Positions 23,192-31,636 of a stretch of 41,575 nucleotides of DNA are shown here, one piece after another. The notes below the pieces were generated by a model. That model worked only from the letters and a program-made list of their open reading frames with translations. It was not told the DNA's origin and made no database searches. The stretch spans positions 1 to 41,575 of the forward strand of contig JAGXNQ010000005.1 in assembly GCA_019894955.1 (NCBI GenBank). Direction: 5' to 3'. The translations under genes and the position numbers were made by a program. How positions within the stretch are numbered: position 1 is the first letter of the stretch; each line of letters starts with the position of its first letter. The stretch is from Promethearchaeota archaeon (GTDB lineage Archaea; Asgardarchaeota; Lokiarchaeia; Sigyniarchaeales; SOKP01).

Positions 23192-24490
23192 TTGAATACT
23201 ATTCTTTACTTACCAACACGATATTTCCCCGCAATCTCTGGAGCTGAATTTTATATTCAAAGATTAGCAGAAATATATAAAAAGGATTATAAATGGGATG
23301 TAGACATATTTACATCTAATGCTTTAGATTTCAAAGCTCTAAGAGATCCTAAAGGAAAAATAATTAAAGAAACTAATAAGTATTTTTACAATGTTAATAA
23401 TGTGAATGTAAATAGGTTTCCGATAACCTATAAAGAAGAGTTTGGAGAATCACTAAAAGAATTAAAAAGAATTCCAAATTTAGAGTCTCTTCAACTTCCT
23501 AATGAGACCATCAGTCAATTATTAAAAAATGGACCTTATCTAAAGGAAATTATTGACATTTTTCTCAATTGTAAACAAAAGGATTATGATATTATACATA
23601 CTACCTTTTTTCCTTATTTTAATTTGGTAATAGCATTATTAATAGGAAGGATTCTTAAAAAACCGGTTATTTGCACACCATTTTTTCATTTTTCTAATCC
23701 TAGATATTTGGATTCCAATTTAATTTCTGTATTACGTAGCTTCGATATGCTCATAGCTTGTACCTCAAGAGAAAAAGATTTTCTCATTAACAATTTAAAT
23801 TTAACCAAGTCTAGAATCACTACCATTCCTATGGGCGTAGATTTTGACAAGTTCGCTATAGTTAAAGAAAATTTCAACTTTAAACTACACTATTTTACAA
23901 GAAAAGAGAGAAATTATAAATTAGTTTTGTTTTGTGGGTATAAGAATTTTGAAAAGGGAGCTATTTCAATTCTAAAAGCAATTCCCCTGATATTAAAAAA
24001 ATATCCAAAAGTATATTTTACTTTTATTGGTCCTTCAACTACTGCTTACAATCGTGAATTTGCAAAAACTAAGAAAACTACAAATGCTAGAATAATTAAT
24101 CTTTCACCAGATAATTTAACGGGATATTTTGACAAAAATAAGATTGCTGCATTTATGGAAAGTGACCTTTATTTAATGCCAAGTCGAAGTGATGCTTATG
24201 GTATAGCATTTTTAGAAGCATGGTCTGCGGGTAAACCTGTGATCGGTGCTCGCATTGGTGCAACTCCAGAAGTAATTCAGGAAAATATAGATGGTCTTCT
24301 TGTTGAGTTTGATAATCCTCAAGATATTGCTGATCAAGTAGTAAAACTTCTAAGAAATAAGAAATTAAGAAAGAAACTTGGCGAACAAGGTAAAGTGAAA
24401 GTACAAACTTACCATTCATGGCAGAATATCGCAAATATAACGAAAAATGTATATAATAACGTAATTGATAGTTGGAGAGTTAGAAATTGA
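23192..24490 (+). CDS. GT4-family glycosyltransferase
   Basis: 432-aa GT-B fold enzyme. The N-terminal domain starts YLPTRYFPAISGAEFYIQRLA (acceptor side). The C-terminal nucleotide-sugar domain has FCGYKNFEKGAISILKAIP, YFTFIGPS and the family signature LMPSRSDAYGIAFLEAWSAGKPVIGARIGATPEVI with the E-x7-E catalytic pattern. It is cytosolic or membrane-associated, with no clear transmembrane span. The start is TTG 23192, with AGGATC about 6-12 nt before it. The last codons overlap the start of the next gene (24487), indicating translational coupling. Sugar and acceptor unknown. Confidence 0.9.
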   Translation: MNTILYLPTRYFPAISGAEFYIQRLAEIYKKDYKWDVDIFTSNALDFKALRDPKGKIIKETNKYFYNVNNVNVNRFPITYKEEFGESLKELKRIPNLESLQLPNETISQLLKNGPYLKEIIDIFLNCKQKDYDIIHTTFFPYFNLVIALLIGRILKKPVICTPFFHFSNPRYLDSNLISVLRSFDMLIACTSREKDFLINNLNLTKSRITTIPMGVDFDKFAIVKENFNFKLHYFTRKERNYKLVLFCGYKNFEKGAISILKAIPLILKKYPKVYFTFIGPSTTAYNREFAKTKKTTNARIINLSPDNLTGYFDKNKIAAFMESDLYLMPSRSDAYGIAFLEAWSAGKPVIGARIGATPEVIQENIDGLLVEFDNPQDIADQVVKLLRNKKLRKKLGEQGKVKVQTYHSWQNIANITKNVYNNVIDSWRVRN

Positions 24491-25707
24491 AAACGATTGC
24501 CGGTAACAAATATTTAATTAACAAAGATAATCTCATTACTATCGATTCAGTATCATTAAAAACTCTCTTAGAAGGTTGTAAAACACCGATTATGGTCTTT
24601 TTGGAAAGCAAAATTAGAGATAATATCCAAACATTTAACAAAATATTTAACTCTGTATTTAGCAATTATGAAGGTTTTTATTCATTTAAAGCAAATTTTC
24701 TACCAGACATTTGTAGTATAATTCAATCTGAAGGTATTGGTGCTGAAATCGTTGGAATTCCAGAACTTAACCTTGCTTTAAGGTTAGGATATTCCTCCGA
24801 CAAGATTATTGCTGGAGGACCATATTTACCAGATCAATTTATTGAGAAGTGTGTGCTAAATGATGTACGAGAAATTATCATTTATAATATTAATGATATA
24901 AAGAGAGTAAATGAAATTTCTGAAAAATACGGAAAATCTCAAAATTTATGCTTAAGAATTAATTCACAGAAATTTGGTAGTAAATTGGGTATAGTATTAG
25001 ATGCTAAAACACTTTCAAAATTGGAAAAAATCTTACAAGATTGCAAAACTATATGTTTAAAAACCATCCTATCCCACCGTGCGACTCAAATGAATAATTT
25101 TGAACAATTTAGAATTAATTTAGAAAATGTAACACATGCCTATACTCAATTAAAAAATTCAGGGATAAAAGTTGATAATATAAATTTAGGAGGGGGATTT
25201 CCGGAAGCAGTTGTTATTCCTGAAATACAACTAAAAAAAATAGCTCTAAGATTGAAAGAATATTTGGATTTATTGGAAATTAATGTGAATCAGATTTATT
25301 TTGAACCCGGAAGATATTTTGTTGGTGATGCTGGTATATTTCTAACTGAAATAATTAAAGTAACAGATGATCGCTGGATTTTTTTAAATATTGGAAATAA
25401 TATCTGCCCAAAATTTGCACGATGTTCCTTAAGGTTTTATAATGCAACTAAAATAAATGCGTCACATAAATTTAAAACCTCTATAGCAGGTATCATCCCT
25501 ACTGATCAAGATATTCTTGTGAAGGATTATTTTTTTACCCAATCTCTAGATGAAGGAGATGTCGTTATCATAACTAATGTAGGTGCTTATACTTTAACAT
25601 TTTCAAATCGATTCCCTTACTCCCTCCCTCCAATCTTTCTCGTGAGTGGAACAAATGTTAAAAAAATTTTTGATCCTATTGTTGATAGTGATTTTTCACT
25701 TCGATAA
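24487..25707 (+). CDS. PLP-dependent decarboxylase, LysA/ODC-DAPDC family
   Basis: 406-aa fold-type III enzyme (alanine-racemase barrel plus C-terminal beta domain). The PLP lysine is in FYSFKANFLPDI near residue 61; LCLRINSQKFGSKLGI, INLGGGFPEA and FEPGRYFVGDAGIFL are the barrel phosphate-binding motifs; the C-terminal strand DEGDVVIITNVGAYTLTFSNRF closes the site. The usual CESGD element is replaced by PTDQDIL, so it diverges from standard diaminopimelate decarboxylase and specificity is uncertain. The overlap with the glycosyltransferase gene suggests a shared pathway, perhaps making an amino-modified product. FtsZ follows 103 nt later. Confidence 0.85.
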   Translation: MKTIAGNKYLINKDNLITIDSVSLKTLLEGCKTPIMVFLESKIRDNIQTFNKIFNSVFSNYEGFYSFKANFLPDICSIIQSEGIGAEIVGIPELNLALRLGYSSDKIIAGGPYLPDQFIEKCVLNDVREIIIYNINDIKRVNEISEKYGKSQNLCLRINSQKFGSKLGIVLDAKTLSKLEKILQDCKTICLKTILSHRATQMNNFEQFRINLENVTHAYTQLKNSGIKVDNINLGGGFPEAVVIPEIQLKKIALRLKEYLDLLEINVNQIYFEPGRYFVGDAGIFLTEIIKVTDDRWIFLNIGNNICPKFARCSLRFYNATKINASHKFKTSIAGIIPTDQDILVKDYFFTQSLDEGDVVIITNVGAYTLTFSNRFPYSLPPIFLVSGTNVKKIFDPIVDSDFSLR

Positions 25708-25810
25708 TACCATGGTATATTTTTTGGTAATATTAGCATATTATATTCATTCTAATTTTTGACACATATTATTTCTATAACATAATAGTGATTCATTCAG
25801 TTGAAATTAT

Positions 25811-26917
25811 ATGGAATCATTTATAAAAACAGCCAGAAAAAGAGAAGTAGTAACTCCTGCCAAAAGTATATTTGGACATGCTAACATCAAAATAGTAGGT
25901 TGTGGGGGTGCGGGGAACAATACAATCAACAGATTAATGAAAATCGGAATTAAAGGTGCTAAATGTGTGGCTGTAAATACAGATTGCCAACATTTGGACG
26001 TAGTTGAATCTCACATTAAAATTCTAATTGGGAAAAATCTTACTCGTGGTTTAGGTGCCGGGGGTAACCCAGAAATTGGAAGAGCTGCAGCTGAAGAATC
26101 TAGAGAAGATCTAACAAAAATCTTAAGAGATTCAAATTTGGTCTTTATTACATGCGGTGAAGGAGGGGGAACAGGAACTGGAAGTGCTCCTATCGTTGCA
26201 GAAATTGCCAAATTGGAAGGAGCAATTGTTGTAGGTGTAGTCACTTTACCATTTGAAACTGAAATTGGGCGGATTGATAAAGCACAAATTGGTCTAAGTG
26301 AATTAAGGAAGTATGCGGATACTTTAGTAGTAATTGACAATAATACGCTTTTGGAAATCGCTCCTGATTTACCGATAATAGAAGCTTTTAGCGTAGCAGA
26401 CGAGGTGCTTGCTACGATGGTTAAAGGTATCACTGAAACAATATCGTTACCGTCACTAATTAACCTTGATTTTGCTGATGTAAGAACAATATTAAGTACT
26501 GGAGGTGTTGCTATTGTTGGTGTTGGAGAATCTGGGGAAAAACAAAATAGGGTTGAAGATGCTATTGAAGATGCTCTTAATTCCCCATTGCTTGATGTAA
26601 GTATTGATGGTGCTAAAGGAGCTTTAATTCATATCACAGGAGGAAATGATATGACCCTAGCAGAAGCCAATTCCGTTGCAAAAAAAATTTCTGAGAAAAT
26701 GGATGTGAATGATTCTATGGTTATATGGGGTGCAAGAGTGAATGATGAATATGATGGGTATCTGCGTGTAATGCTTCTTATTACAGGTATTAAATCGCCT
26801 CAAATTTTTGGAAAAGATTCCCAGATTGTTGAGCCTTTACAAAATAGAACATTCTCCAAACAAAAAGTTGGATTGTCTGATGATATCTTTAACATCGGTG
26901 AAATTGCTTTTGATTAA
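25811..26917 (+). CDS. ftsZ: Cell division protein FtsZ
   Basis: 368-aa tubulin-family GTPase that forms the division ring. KIVGCGGAGNNTINRL near residue 30, the tubulin signature GGGTGTGSAP near 118, PFETEIGRIDKAQIGL and the T7 loop NLDFADV near 217-223 with both catalytic acidic residues. The C-terminal tail (residues 330-368) is linker-like and ends DDIFNIGEIAFD, a plausible membrane-anchor partner-binding motif. A 30-residue basic N-terminal extension precedes the Rossmann core, as in archaeal FtsZ1/FtsZ2. AT-rich promoter-like sequence lies in the 100-nt gap upstream. Confidence 0.97.
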   Translation: MESFIKTARKREVVTPAKSIFGHANIKIVGCGGAGNNTINRLMKIGIKGAKCVAVNTDCQHLDVVESHIKILIGKNLTRGLGAGGNPEIGRAAAEESREDLTKILRDSNLVFITCGEGGGTGTGSAPIVAEIAKLEGAIVVGVVTLPFETEIGRIDKAQIGLSELRKYADTLVVIDNNTLLEIAPDLPIIEAFSVADEVLATMVKGITETISLPSLINLDFADVRTILSTGGVAIVGVGESGEKQNRVEDAIEDALNSPLLDVSIDGAKGALIHITGGNDMTLAEANSVAKKISEKMDVNDSMVIWGARVNDEYDGYLRVMLLITGIKSPQIFGKDSQIVEPLQNRTFSKQKVGLSDDIFNIGEIAFD

Positions 26918-26961
26918 ATTTTTTCTAATAACTTTTTAAATCTAATTTTAGAAATTATTCT

Positions 26962-27339
26962 ATGGAAAAAAATGATTATGATACTCAAATTCAAGTAAAT
27001 AAATTACTTAAAAAACTTGGAATATGGAAAAACTTATTTTCAGTTAAAATAAATTTCTATGTTGAAGGGTGGGCAGCATATCTAATGGAAAAGAACATCT
27101 ATCCTCGTCTAATTGTAATTTTCAAACCTTTTGATTGCGAATATTTCTCAATTAAAAGTTTTGAAGTCTCTTATGATGCAAAAGCAAGGGAAATTCATTC
27201 TGAAATTTATGCACGAGACCTTATCTATGGTTTTGAGAACTTATTTAAAGAATTAAAAGAAGTTATTTATGGAAAAGATGTGGTTTCTTCTTTTTCGACA
27301 GATTTAATTGATACAAACAATATGGATGAGATACGTTAA
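26962..27339 (+). CDS. Uncharacterised protein downstream of ftsZ
   Basis: 125 aa, family not recognised. Alpha/beta pattern with aromatic strands (LFSVKINFYVEGWAAYL, PRLIVIFKPFDCEYF), then a helix KAREIHSEIYARDLIYGFENL and an acidic C-terminus. One cysteine, no membrane span. It starts 44 nt after ftsZ in the same direction and could be co-transcribed, so a division-related role is possible but unsupported. It converges on the KH gene. Confidence 0.6.
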   Translation: MEKNDYDTQIQVNKLLKKLGIWKNLFSVKINFYVEGWAAYLMEKNIYPRLIVIFKPFDCEYFSIKSFEVSYDAKAREIHSEIYARDLIYGFENLFKELKEVIYGKDVVSSFSTDLIDTNNMDEIR

Positions 27340-27375
27340 ATTAAAATGAAAAGAATTCAGAGGAATAACCAAATA

Positions 27376-27933
27376 TTAAAACTCTGGTTTATATAACTGT
27401 CGAAATTCTTCTTTTTTCTTCTCATTATATCTAGTTTCTAAAAATCTCATTACTGTATGGTGTGGTATACCATTTAATAACATACTCACCGATTTCCTTG
27501 CAATTTGTAAGCTATTGTAATCAGCAATAATAGAAATTGTTTTTCCAAGAACGGATATATAACAAGTTGCATATCTTTCTATAGCTTGTCTCATTTCACC
27601 ATTTCTTCCAATGATCCTTCCTTTCATTCGCTTAATCTTTTTTTCAGATCTCCCTAGTATATTTTGGAGATTAAATATTTCGAGATCATATGTTTCTTCA
27701 AGCAATTTCATTGCTTTTATGGGATTAAAACCCCTATTTATAGCATTAAGAATTTTTTCTGCAATGAATATATTCAACGGATTGTAATTAGGAGCTTCAA
27801 TATTTGTATTAATTTCACAATGACCCGATGTACTATCTAGATTTATATTTACACCTAATATATCTTCTATTTGGCGCTTTGTTTCACCGTTTTTACCGAT
27901 GATGACTGCAATTCGACTTTTTCCTATTTTCAT
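27376..27933 (-). CDS. Dim2/Pno1-like KH-domain protein
   Basis: 185 aa with two KH domains. KH1 has the GxxG loop in IGKNGETKRQIE (about residues 13-24) after RIAVI; KH2 has RIIGRNGEMRQAIERYATCYI near 106-126. The order and the FNPIKAMKLLEETYDLEIFNL linker match archaeal Dim2p-type proteins, which bind the 3' end of 16S rRNA and partner with Nob1 and aIF2 in small-subunit maturation. It lies 44 nt downstream of rio1 in a co-directional translation/ribosome block, supporting the assignment. It is the last gene of that block. Confidence 0.9.
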   Translation of the reverse strand: MKIGKSRIAVIIGKNGETKRQIEDILGVNINLDSTSGHCEINTNIEAPNYNPLNIFIAEKILNAINRGFNPIKAMKLLEETYDLEIFNLQNILGRSEKKIKRMKGRIIGRNGEMRQAIERYATCYISVLGKTISIIADYNSLQIARKSVSMLLNGIPHHTVMRFLETRYNEKKKEEFRQLYKPEF

Positions 27934-27977
27934 CTTTAGTTATCTATTTTTATATATACATATGAATCTAATTAATT

Positions 27978-28802
27978 TTATATATCTATTACTTCATAAT
28001 AAAACGATTTTGGATCAGGAAGATCTATTCCTTGTTTACTAAAATAATTGAAAATATTTTTAATATCTCTTACCAAATAAATCTCCGCTTTAGGATGTTG
28101 AATATCTACAGCTTGAGAGATATCAATGATTACGGGTTTCTGATTGTGGTATAATATATTAAACTCAGATAAATCCCCGTGAACTAATCTTGCATTCTGA
28201 TATAAATCTTTTATGAACTTAAGGATTTCATCAAATAAAACGTTGACATCTTTTGGATTTTTTATATCTTTTAGTTTTGGAGCTGGAATAGATTCAAAAC
28301 CTATATATTCCATAAGTAATACGTTATTCTTAATTAGAATAGGTTCAGGAACTGCTAAACCTACTCTATAGGCTCGTTTTAAATTTTTATATTCCTTACT
28401 AGCCCATAAGAATATTACTTTCGATATATTATGAGGAATTTTCTTAAAACGTGGATCCCCAATAATATAATTTCTCATCCATTTAGATGTATTGCTATCG
28501 ATCTTATAGATTTTTACTGCAACCTCTTTATGATTATGATCGTATGCTAAGTAAACATTAGCCTCTTTGCCTGCAGAAATAATTCCCGTTATATGATCCA
28601 AAGCGCCATTAACTAAGAGTTTGCCCAATAATTCGTGGGTTCTTTCATCCAATACGGATTCTATGACTGCTTTCTTTTTTGATTGATCAATATTTCTAAT
28701 TCTATTTGAATCGAGTGTTCTTTTTTCCAAATCATCGATATCACCATCATATTCATTCCCTAAATCATCTTCATCAAATTCTTCTTCCGTATCGTCTTTC
28801 AA
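27978..28802 (-). CDS. rio1: RIO1-type atypical protein kinase
   Basis: 274 aa. An acidic N-terminus (about 30 residues, many D/E) precedes the RIO domain. The nucleotide loop is ISAGKEANVYLAY, with AGKEA where STGKEA is usual. VAVKIYKI holds the catalytic lysine, HGDLSEFNILYH the catalytic loop, and VIIDISQAVDIQHPKAEIYLVRDI the metal-binding Asp and the RIO1-type extension. RIO1 acts as an ATPase switch in late small-subunit maturation. It lies 3 nt from the nmd3 gene and upstream of the Dim2-like gene, a functional grouping. Confidence 0.95.
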   Translation of the reverse strand: MKDDTEEEFDEDDLGNEYDGDIDDLEKRTLDSNRIRNIDQSKKKAVIESVLDERTHELLGKLLVNGALDHITGIISAGKEANVYLAYDHNHKEVAVKIYKIDSNTSKWMRNYIIGDPRFKKIPHNISKVIFLWASKEYKNLKRAYRVGLAVPEPILIKNNVLLMEYIGFESIPAPKLKDIKNPKDVNVLFDEILKFIKDLYQNARLVHGDLSEFNILYHNQKPVIIDISQAVDIQHPKAEIYLVRDIKNIFNYFSKQGIDLPDPKSFYYEVIDI

Positions 28803-28805
28803 AAT

Positions 28806-29732
28806 TTAATTATCATCTCGTAATTTTATATTCATTTTCTCATTAAAGAAATATGTGAAGTTTTTTATCAATCTGTTATCTAAGTGATCTCGAAGAATGA
28901 CTTTGTTTTTAGAAATGCTCTCAACATGATAAATATCATCATTAATAATAACTGTATCATTTTTCTTAAAAGGTAAAAGTCGAATAAGGTTCTTTAATCT
29001 ATATAAATTTCTTCCTTTTTGTTTATCTCTTCCAACTAGCTTTTTCGTTCTTTTTAGTTCAAAATAATACTTAGATCTAAGATAGGAAACAATATAATTC
29101 ATCAATTCATTAGTACTGAGTAATAAATCAACTCCATTCTTGTGCTCGACCAATTTAGATATGTATTGACGATCGTCCTTCTGAAATTTTTTTTCTACAT
29201 ATGCATAGATTTCGTCAATTATAGTATCAATAATATCAAAATTGAGGGGGTTAGAAACTCTGATCTGCAAAATTGATAAAAAATACATCCCTCCTCTCAA
29301 GTTAGTACAATTCTTACATAATTCGTAATCAATTCTTACTGCAACTTCTTCCTCATAAAAAATGCTTTGATTTTCCTTTAACCATCCCATAATTTTAACA
29401 TCTAGAGATACCAATAGATCTTTGTTAGAGTAATTGAAAGAATTTTCATTTAATTCTATTTCAAACTCAATTAGATTACCTTTATTAACTGATTTTAATA
29501 AAAACCTTTGTAAAGCATCCTTAATCGCCTCATCAATATCTCCAGAGGTGTTATCAAACCAATTTTCTTTTTTCGAGTATCTTCCGCAATCAAGACACAC
29601 ATTAATGTGGAATAATTTATCAAGTTCAAATAGAGGATGTTCCTCTAAATAACATTCTAAACACATCCCAAAATGAGGTGTATTATCATCAATATCCTTA
29701 CCACATATAGCACAAAACTTACGAGGCATCAA
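28806..29732 (-). CDS. nmd3: Nmd3-like large-subunit maturation/export factor
   Basis: 308 aa. Zinc modules at the N-terminus: CAICGKDIDDNTPHFGMCLEC and VCLDCGRYSKKENW, with a further CKNCTNLRGGMYFLSILQIR near residue 147, the Nmd3 family signature. The C-terminal half is a beta-rich OB/SH3-like region (TVIINDDIYHVESISKNKVIL). In eukaryotes Nmd3 is the 60S export adaptor; archaeal members probably bind nascent 50S subunits. The start overlaps the DUF424 stop by 4 nt, so translation is likely coupled. Confidence 0.93.
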   Translation of the reverse strand: MMPRKFCAICGKDIDDNTPHFGMCLECYLEEHPLFELDKLFHINVCLDCGRYSKKENWFDNTSGDIDEAIKDALQRFLLKSVNKGNLIEFEIELNENSFNYSNKDLLVSLDVKIMGWLKENQSIFYEEEVAVRIDYELCKNCTNLRGGMYFLSILQIRVSNPLNFDIIDTIIDEIYAYVEKKFQKDDRQYISKLVEHKNGVDLLLSTNELMNYIVSYLRSKYYFELKRTKKLVGRDKQKGRNLYRLKNLIRLLPFKKNDTVIINDDIYHVESISKNKVILRDHLDNRLIKNFTYFFNEKMNIKLRDDN

Positions 29733-30025
29733 AACATCATCTTCATAGCCATTGGTACACCATTTATTGTACGTACTCCTTCTTTTGGTAGTATATTATG
29801 GGAAATAGCTTTTTCAATAATATTTTTCCCTACAATATTAAAATATTGGGCATGCATCAAAATTTCAATTGCATCATCAATATCCATTAAGGCACCACTA
29901 AAAAATTGCTCTGTAATCTCAATTCTTGAATTATCTTCCTTAAACACCTTTTTAAGAAGTGGTTCATCACAACAAGCTACAGTTTCAATTTCATTGTTAT
30001 GATGTATCTTTAAATAAACATTCAT
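29729..30025 (-). CDS. DUF424 family protein
   Basis: 98-aa conserved archaeal protein: MNVYLKIHHNNEIETVACCDEPLLKKVF, then FFSGALMDIDDAIEILMHAQYFNIVGKN and VRTINGVPMAMKM. Family function is undefined, but it is repeatedly found next to translation genes; here it sits between aIF2-beta and nmd3, overlapping the latter by 4 nt. Probably cytosolic and linked to ribosome or initiation-factor function by context only. Confidence 0.9.
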   Translation of the reverse strand: MNVYLKIHHNNEIETVACCDEPLLKKVFKEDNSRIEITEQFFSGALMDIDDAIEILMHAQYFNIVGKNIIEKAISHNILPKEGVRTINGVPMAMKMMF

Positions 30026-30047
30026 TTTTGTATGCTAAGTCCTAAAA

Positions 30048-30461
30048 CTACTTTTCTTTAATCTCTTCCCTTGCTCCACATGCCGTACATTTAAGGAATA
30101 TCTTTTTACCTTCACGTTGAATATCGGTATCTGGTTTTTTACAAATTTTACATAGAACATACATCTTTGTATATTGGTCTATTAGACGATCTAACGCTTG
30201 TTCTTTATGAATTCCTTTCATAAATAATTGTTGTCCCCGAATCTCTCCCATAGTACCAGCTTTTTTAAGGAAAATTCCCAAAAAATGTCTTCTATCTCTA
30301 TTTAGCGTGTTAATTATTTTATTTAAATTTGTGATATAAGTATTTCGAGATTCTATTCTTAGTTCTACTTTAGGAATTTCGAACCTTGAAGATTTTTTTA
30401 CATTCTCAGGAATTTTTTCATATGCTCCATCCAAAAGTTTCTCATAATCGTTTAAATCCAT
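30048..30461 (-). CDS. eif2b: Translation initiation factor aIF2 subunit beta
   Basis: 137 aa. The heterotrimeric aIF2 delivers initiator Met-tRNA to the small subunit. N-terminal helix (NDYEKLLDGAYEKIPENVK), a central alpha/beta domain (YITNLNKIINTLNRDRRHFLGIFLKKAGTMGEIRGQQLFMKG) and a C-terminal zinc ribbon CKICKKPDTDIQREGKKIFLKCTACGA. All parts of the archaeal subunit are present. It lies in a block headed by the initiator tRNA gene, a functional link. Confidence 0.97.
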   Translation of the reverse strand: MDLNDYEKLLDGAYEKIPENVKKSSRFEIPKVELRIESRNTYITNLNKIINTLNRDRRHFLGIFLKKAGTMGEIRGQQLFMKGIHKEQALDRLIDQYTKMYVLCKICKKPDTDIQREGKKIFLKCTACGAREEIKEK

Positions 30462-30523
30462 CGTTCTCAGGAAATTTTTTTTATAATTATTATAATAATT
30501 CTTTCAAAAATAATTTTTCTATT

Positions 30524-31270
30524 TTAATCATAACTTTGATATACATTTTCATCTGACATATAAATTTTAGAAGCTTGCTCTAAATCTCTAATATAACGTA
30601 TTAACTTATTTTCTGTGATTTGCATTTTTATCTTTAACTCTTTTAGATGAGTATCTTTTCCATTATGAGAGTTTTCTTTAATGATCGAAAAAATCATTTC
30701 TTTTATCGAATCCTCCGTTTTATTATCATCTAGTTCTTGTTGAGAAATTTCCGGAGAAATAATTGATGTATCATTATACTCACCAAATTCATCTCCAATT
30801 TCATTAAATTTTTGCGTTTTCTTAGGAATTTCTACAACTTCTCCTGATCTTATTTTCTTAATTATTATAGCATCATGAAGCAAAATATCATTTGGATCAC
30901 TAATTATTTTGATGATTTCAATCCTGAGAGACGTAATTCCTTCTCGAGATTGTAACACTCCGATAAAATATGCTAAATTTCCTATCTCATATCTCCCAAT
31001 TTCTTCAGGCCCTACTTTCCATTTTGAAGATCGTATCAATCCTGTTCCGTCATCTAAATCCAAATTAAGATTAGACGATGTTTCACTATCGAAACTTGGA
31101 AATTCGTATTTATCCCTAATTGTGGCAAGAAAACGAACACGTTTGATTTTTCCAAATATTGAATGAAATACATTTTCAATTTCATTGTAATTTGCATCTA
31201 AAATATGTTTAATCCAGCATCTAATAGCGGGAAATCTTACATATTGGCTTGTTTCAGTCATTGGTATCAT
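30524..31270 (-). CDS. RPA32-like ssDNA-binding protein (OB fold plus winged helix)
   Basis: 248 aa. Residues about 40-140 form an OB fold (RVRFLATIRDKYEF, LDLDDGTGLIRSSKWKV, GNLAYFIGVLQSREGITSLRIEIIKII), followed by DPNDILLHDA, the kind of ending seen in RPA32/COG3390 proteins. A disordered acidic linker (150-185) leads to a C-terminal winged helix (KDTHLKELKIKMQITENKLIRYIRDLEQASKIY). The layout mirrors eukaryotic RPA2. The second ATG, three codons on, is an alternative start. It opens the protein-coding part of the minus-strand translation block, 86 nt from the initiator tRNA. A partner RPA1 is at 8.1-10.2 kb. Confidence 0.82.
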   Translation of the reverse strand: MIPMTETSQYVRFPAIRCWIKHILDANYNEIENVFHSIFGKIKRVRFLATIRDKYEFPSFDSETSSNLNLDLDDGTGLIRSSKWKVGPEEIGRYEIGNLAYFIGVLQSREGITSLRIEIIKIISDPNDILLHDAIIIKKIRSGEVVEIPKKTQKFNEIGDEFGEYNDTSIISPEISQQELDDNKTEDSIKEMIFSIIKENSHNGKDTHLKELKIKMQITENKLIRYIRDLEQASKIYMSDENVYQSYD

Positions 31271-31369
31271 GTTTCGTTTATTTAAAAAAGATTAATATGA
31301 ATAAGAAGTAAATTAATTTAGTGTTTTATGTTGTGTGATAAATAAAAAGGATAAGTAGCGGGGGTTCGA

Positions 31370-31404
31370 TTTTCAGCTCGCTGGATAGCAGCTTGTTTTA
31401 AGCA
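31370..31404 (-). other. tRNA-iMet intron 2 (T-loop, 59/60)
   Basis: 35 nt. Exon TTCA pairs perfectly with intron TGAA; both bulges are AAT; inner GCT/AGC helix continues into a GCTG/CAGC hairpin. Splicing restores T-loop TTCAAAT. Same position as the T-loop intron of tRNA-Asn. Confidence 0.85.
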
Positions 31405-31426
31405 TTTGAACGAACGATCTCAGGGT

Positions 31427-31454
31427 TTCTAAAAGGAAAGTTAATCTTTCCATT
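31427..31454 (-). other. tRNA-iMet intron 1 (canonical 37/38)
   Basis: 28 nt. Exon CTCA faces intron TTAG (three of four pairs), bulges TAA and AAA, inner helix ATGGAAAG/CTTTCCTT with one mismatch, outer helix the anticodon stem. This is the usual archaeal tRNA intron site. Confidence 0.85.
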
Positions 31455-31520
31455 TATGAGCCCTGCGGCATAAACCAGGCTAGCCCACCCCGCTCTTTTT
31501 AATTCCTATGAAAATTTTAA

Positions 31521-31533
31521 ATTTTATATATAT
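31521..31533 (-). promoter_or_regulatory. TATA box for initiator tRNA-Met
   Basis: An A/T-only element reading GATATATATAAAAT on the minus strand lies 27-39 nt upstream of the tRNA 5' end, the expected archaeal TATA spacing if transcription starts near the mature end. Confidence 0.5.
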
Positions 31534-31636
31534 CTTTAATATTATCTCTATTTTAATTTTTTACCATTTTTCGTGCTATTTTTTAATTTTTTTTTTTATA
31601 TATTGATATAATAATCACTAATCAAGAAAATCAACT

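Larger units (their letters stand above)
31356..31494 (-). tRNA. trniM-CAU: Initiator tRNA-Met(CAU) with two introns
   Basis: Acceptor AGCGGGG (31488-31494) pairs with CCCCGCT (31357-31363), discriminator A. D-stem GGC/GCC; anticodon stem CAGGG/CCCTG with three G-C pairs next to the loop, an initiator trait; anticodon CAT in loop CTCATAA after splicing; T-stem GTTCG/CGAAC and loop TTCAAAT after splicing. The A1-T72 terminal pair is also seen in archaeal initiators. Exons 31455-31494, 31405-31426 and 31356-31369 total 76 nt. Confidence 0.94.

Noticed and set aside
31587-31597. T-tract of 11 as a terminator
   Set aside because: No plus-strand gene precedes it closely, and the initiator tRNA is transcribed the other way.
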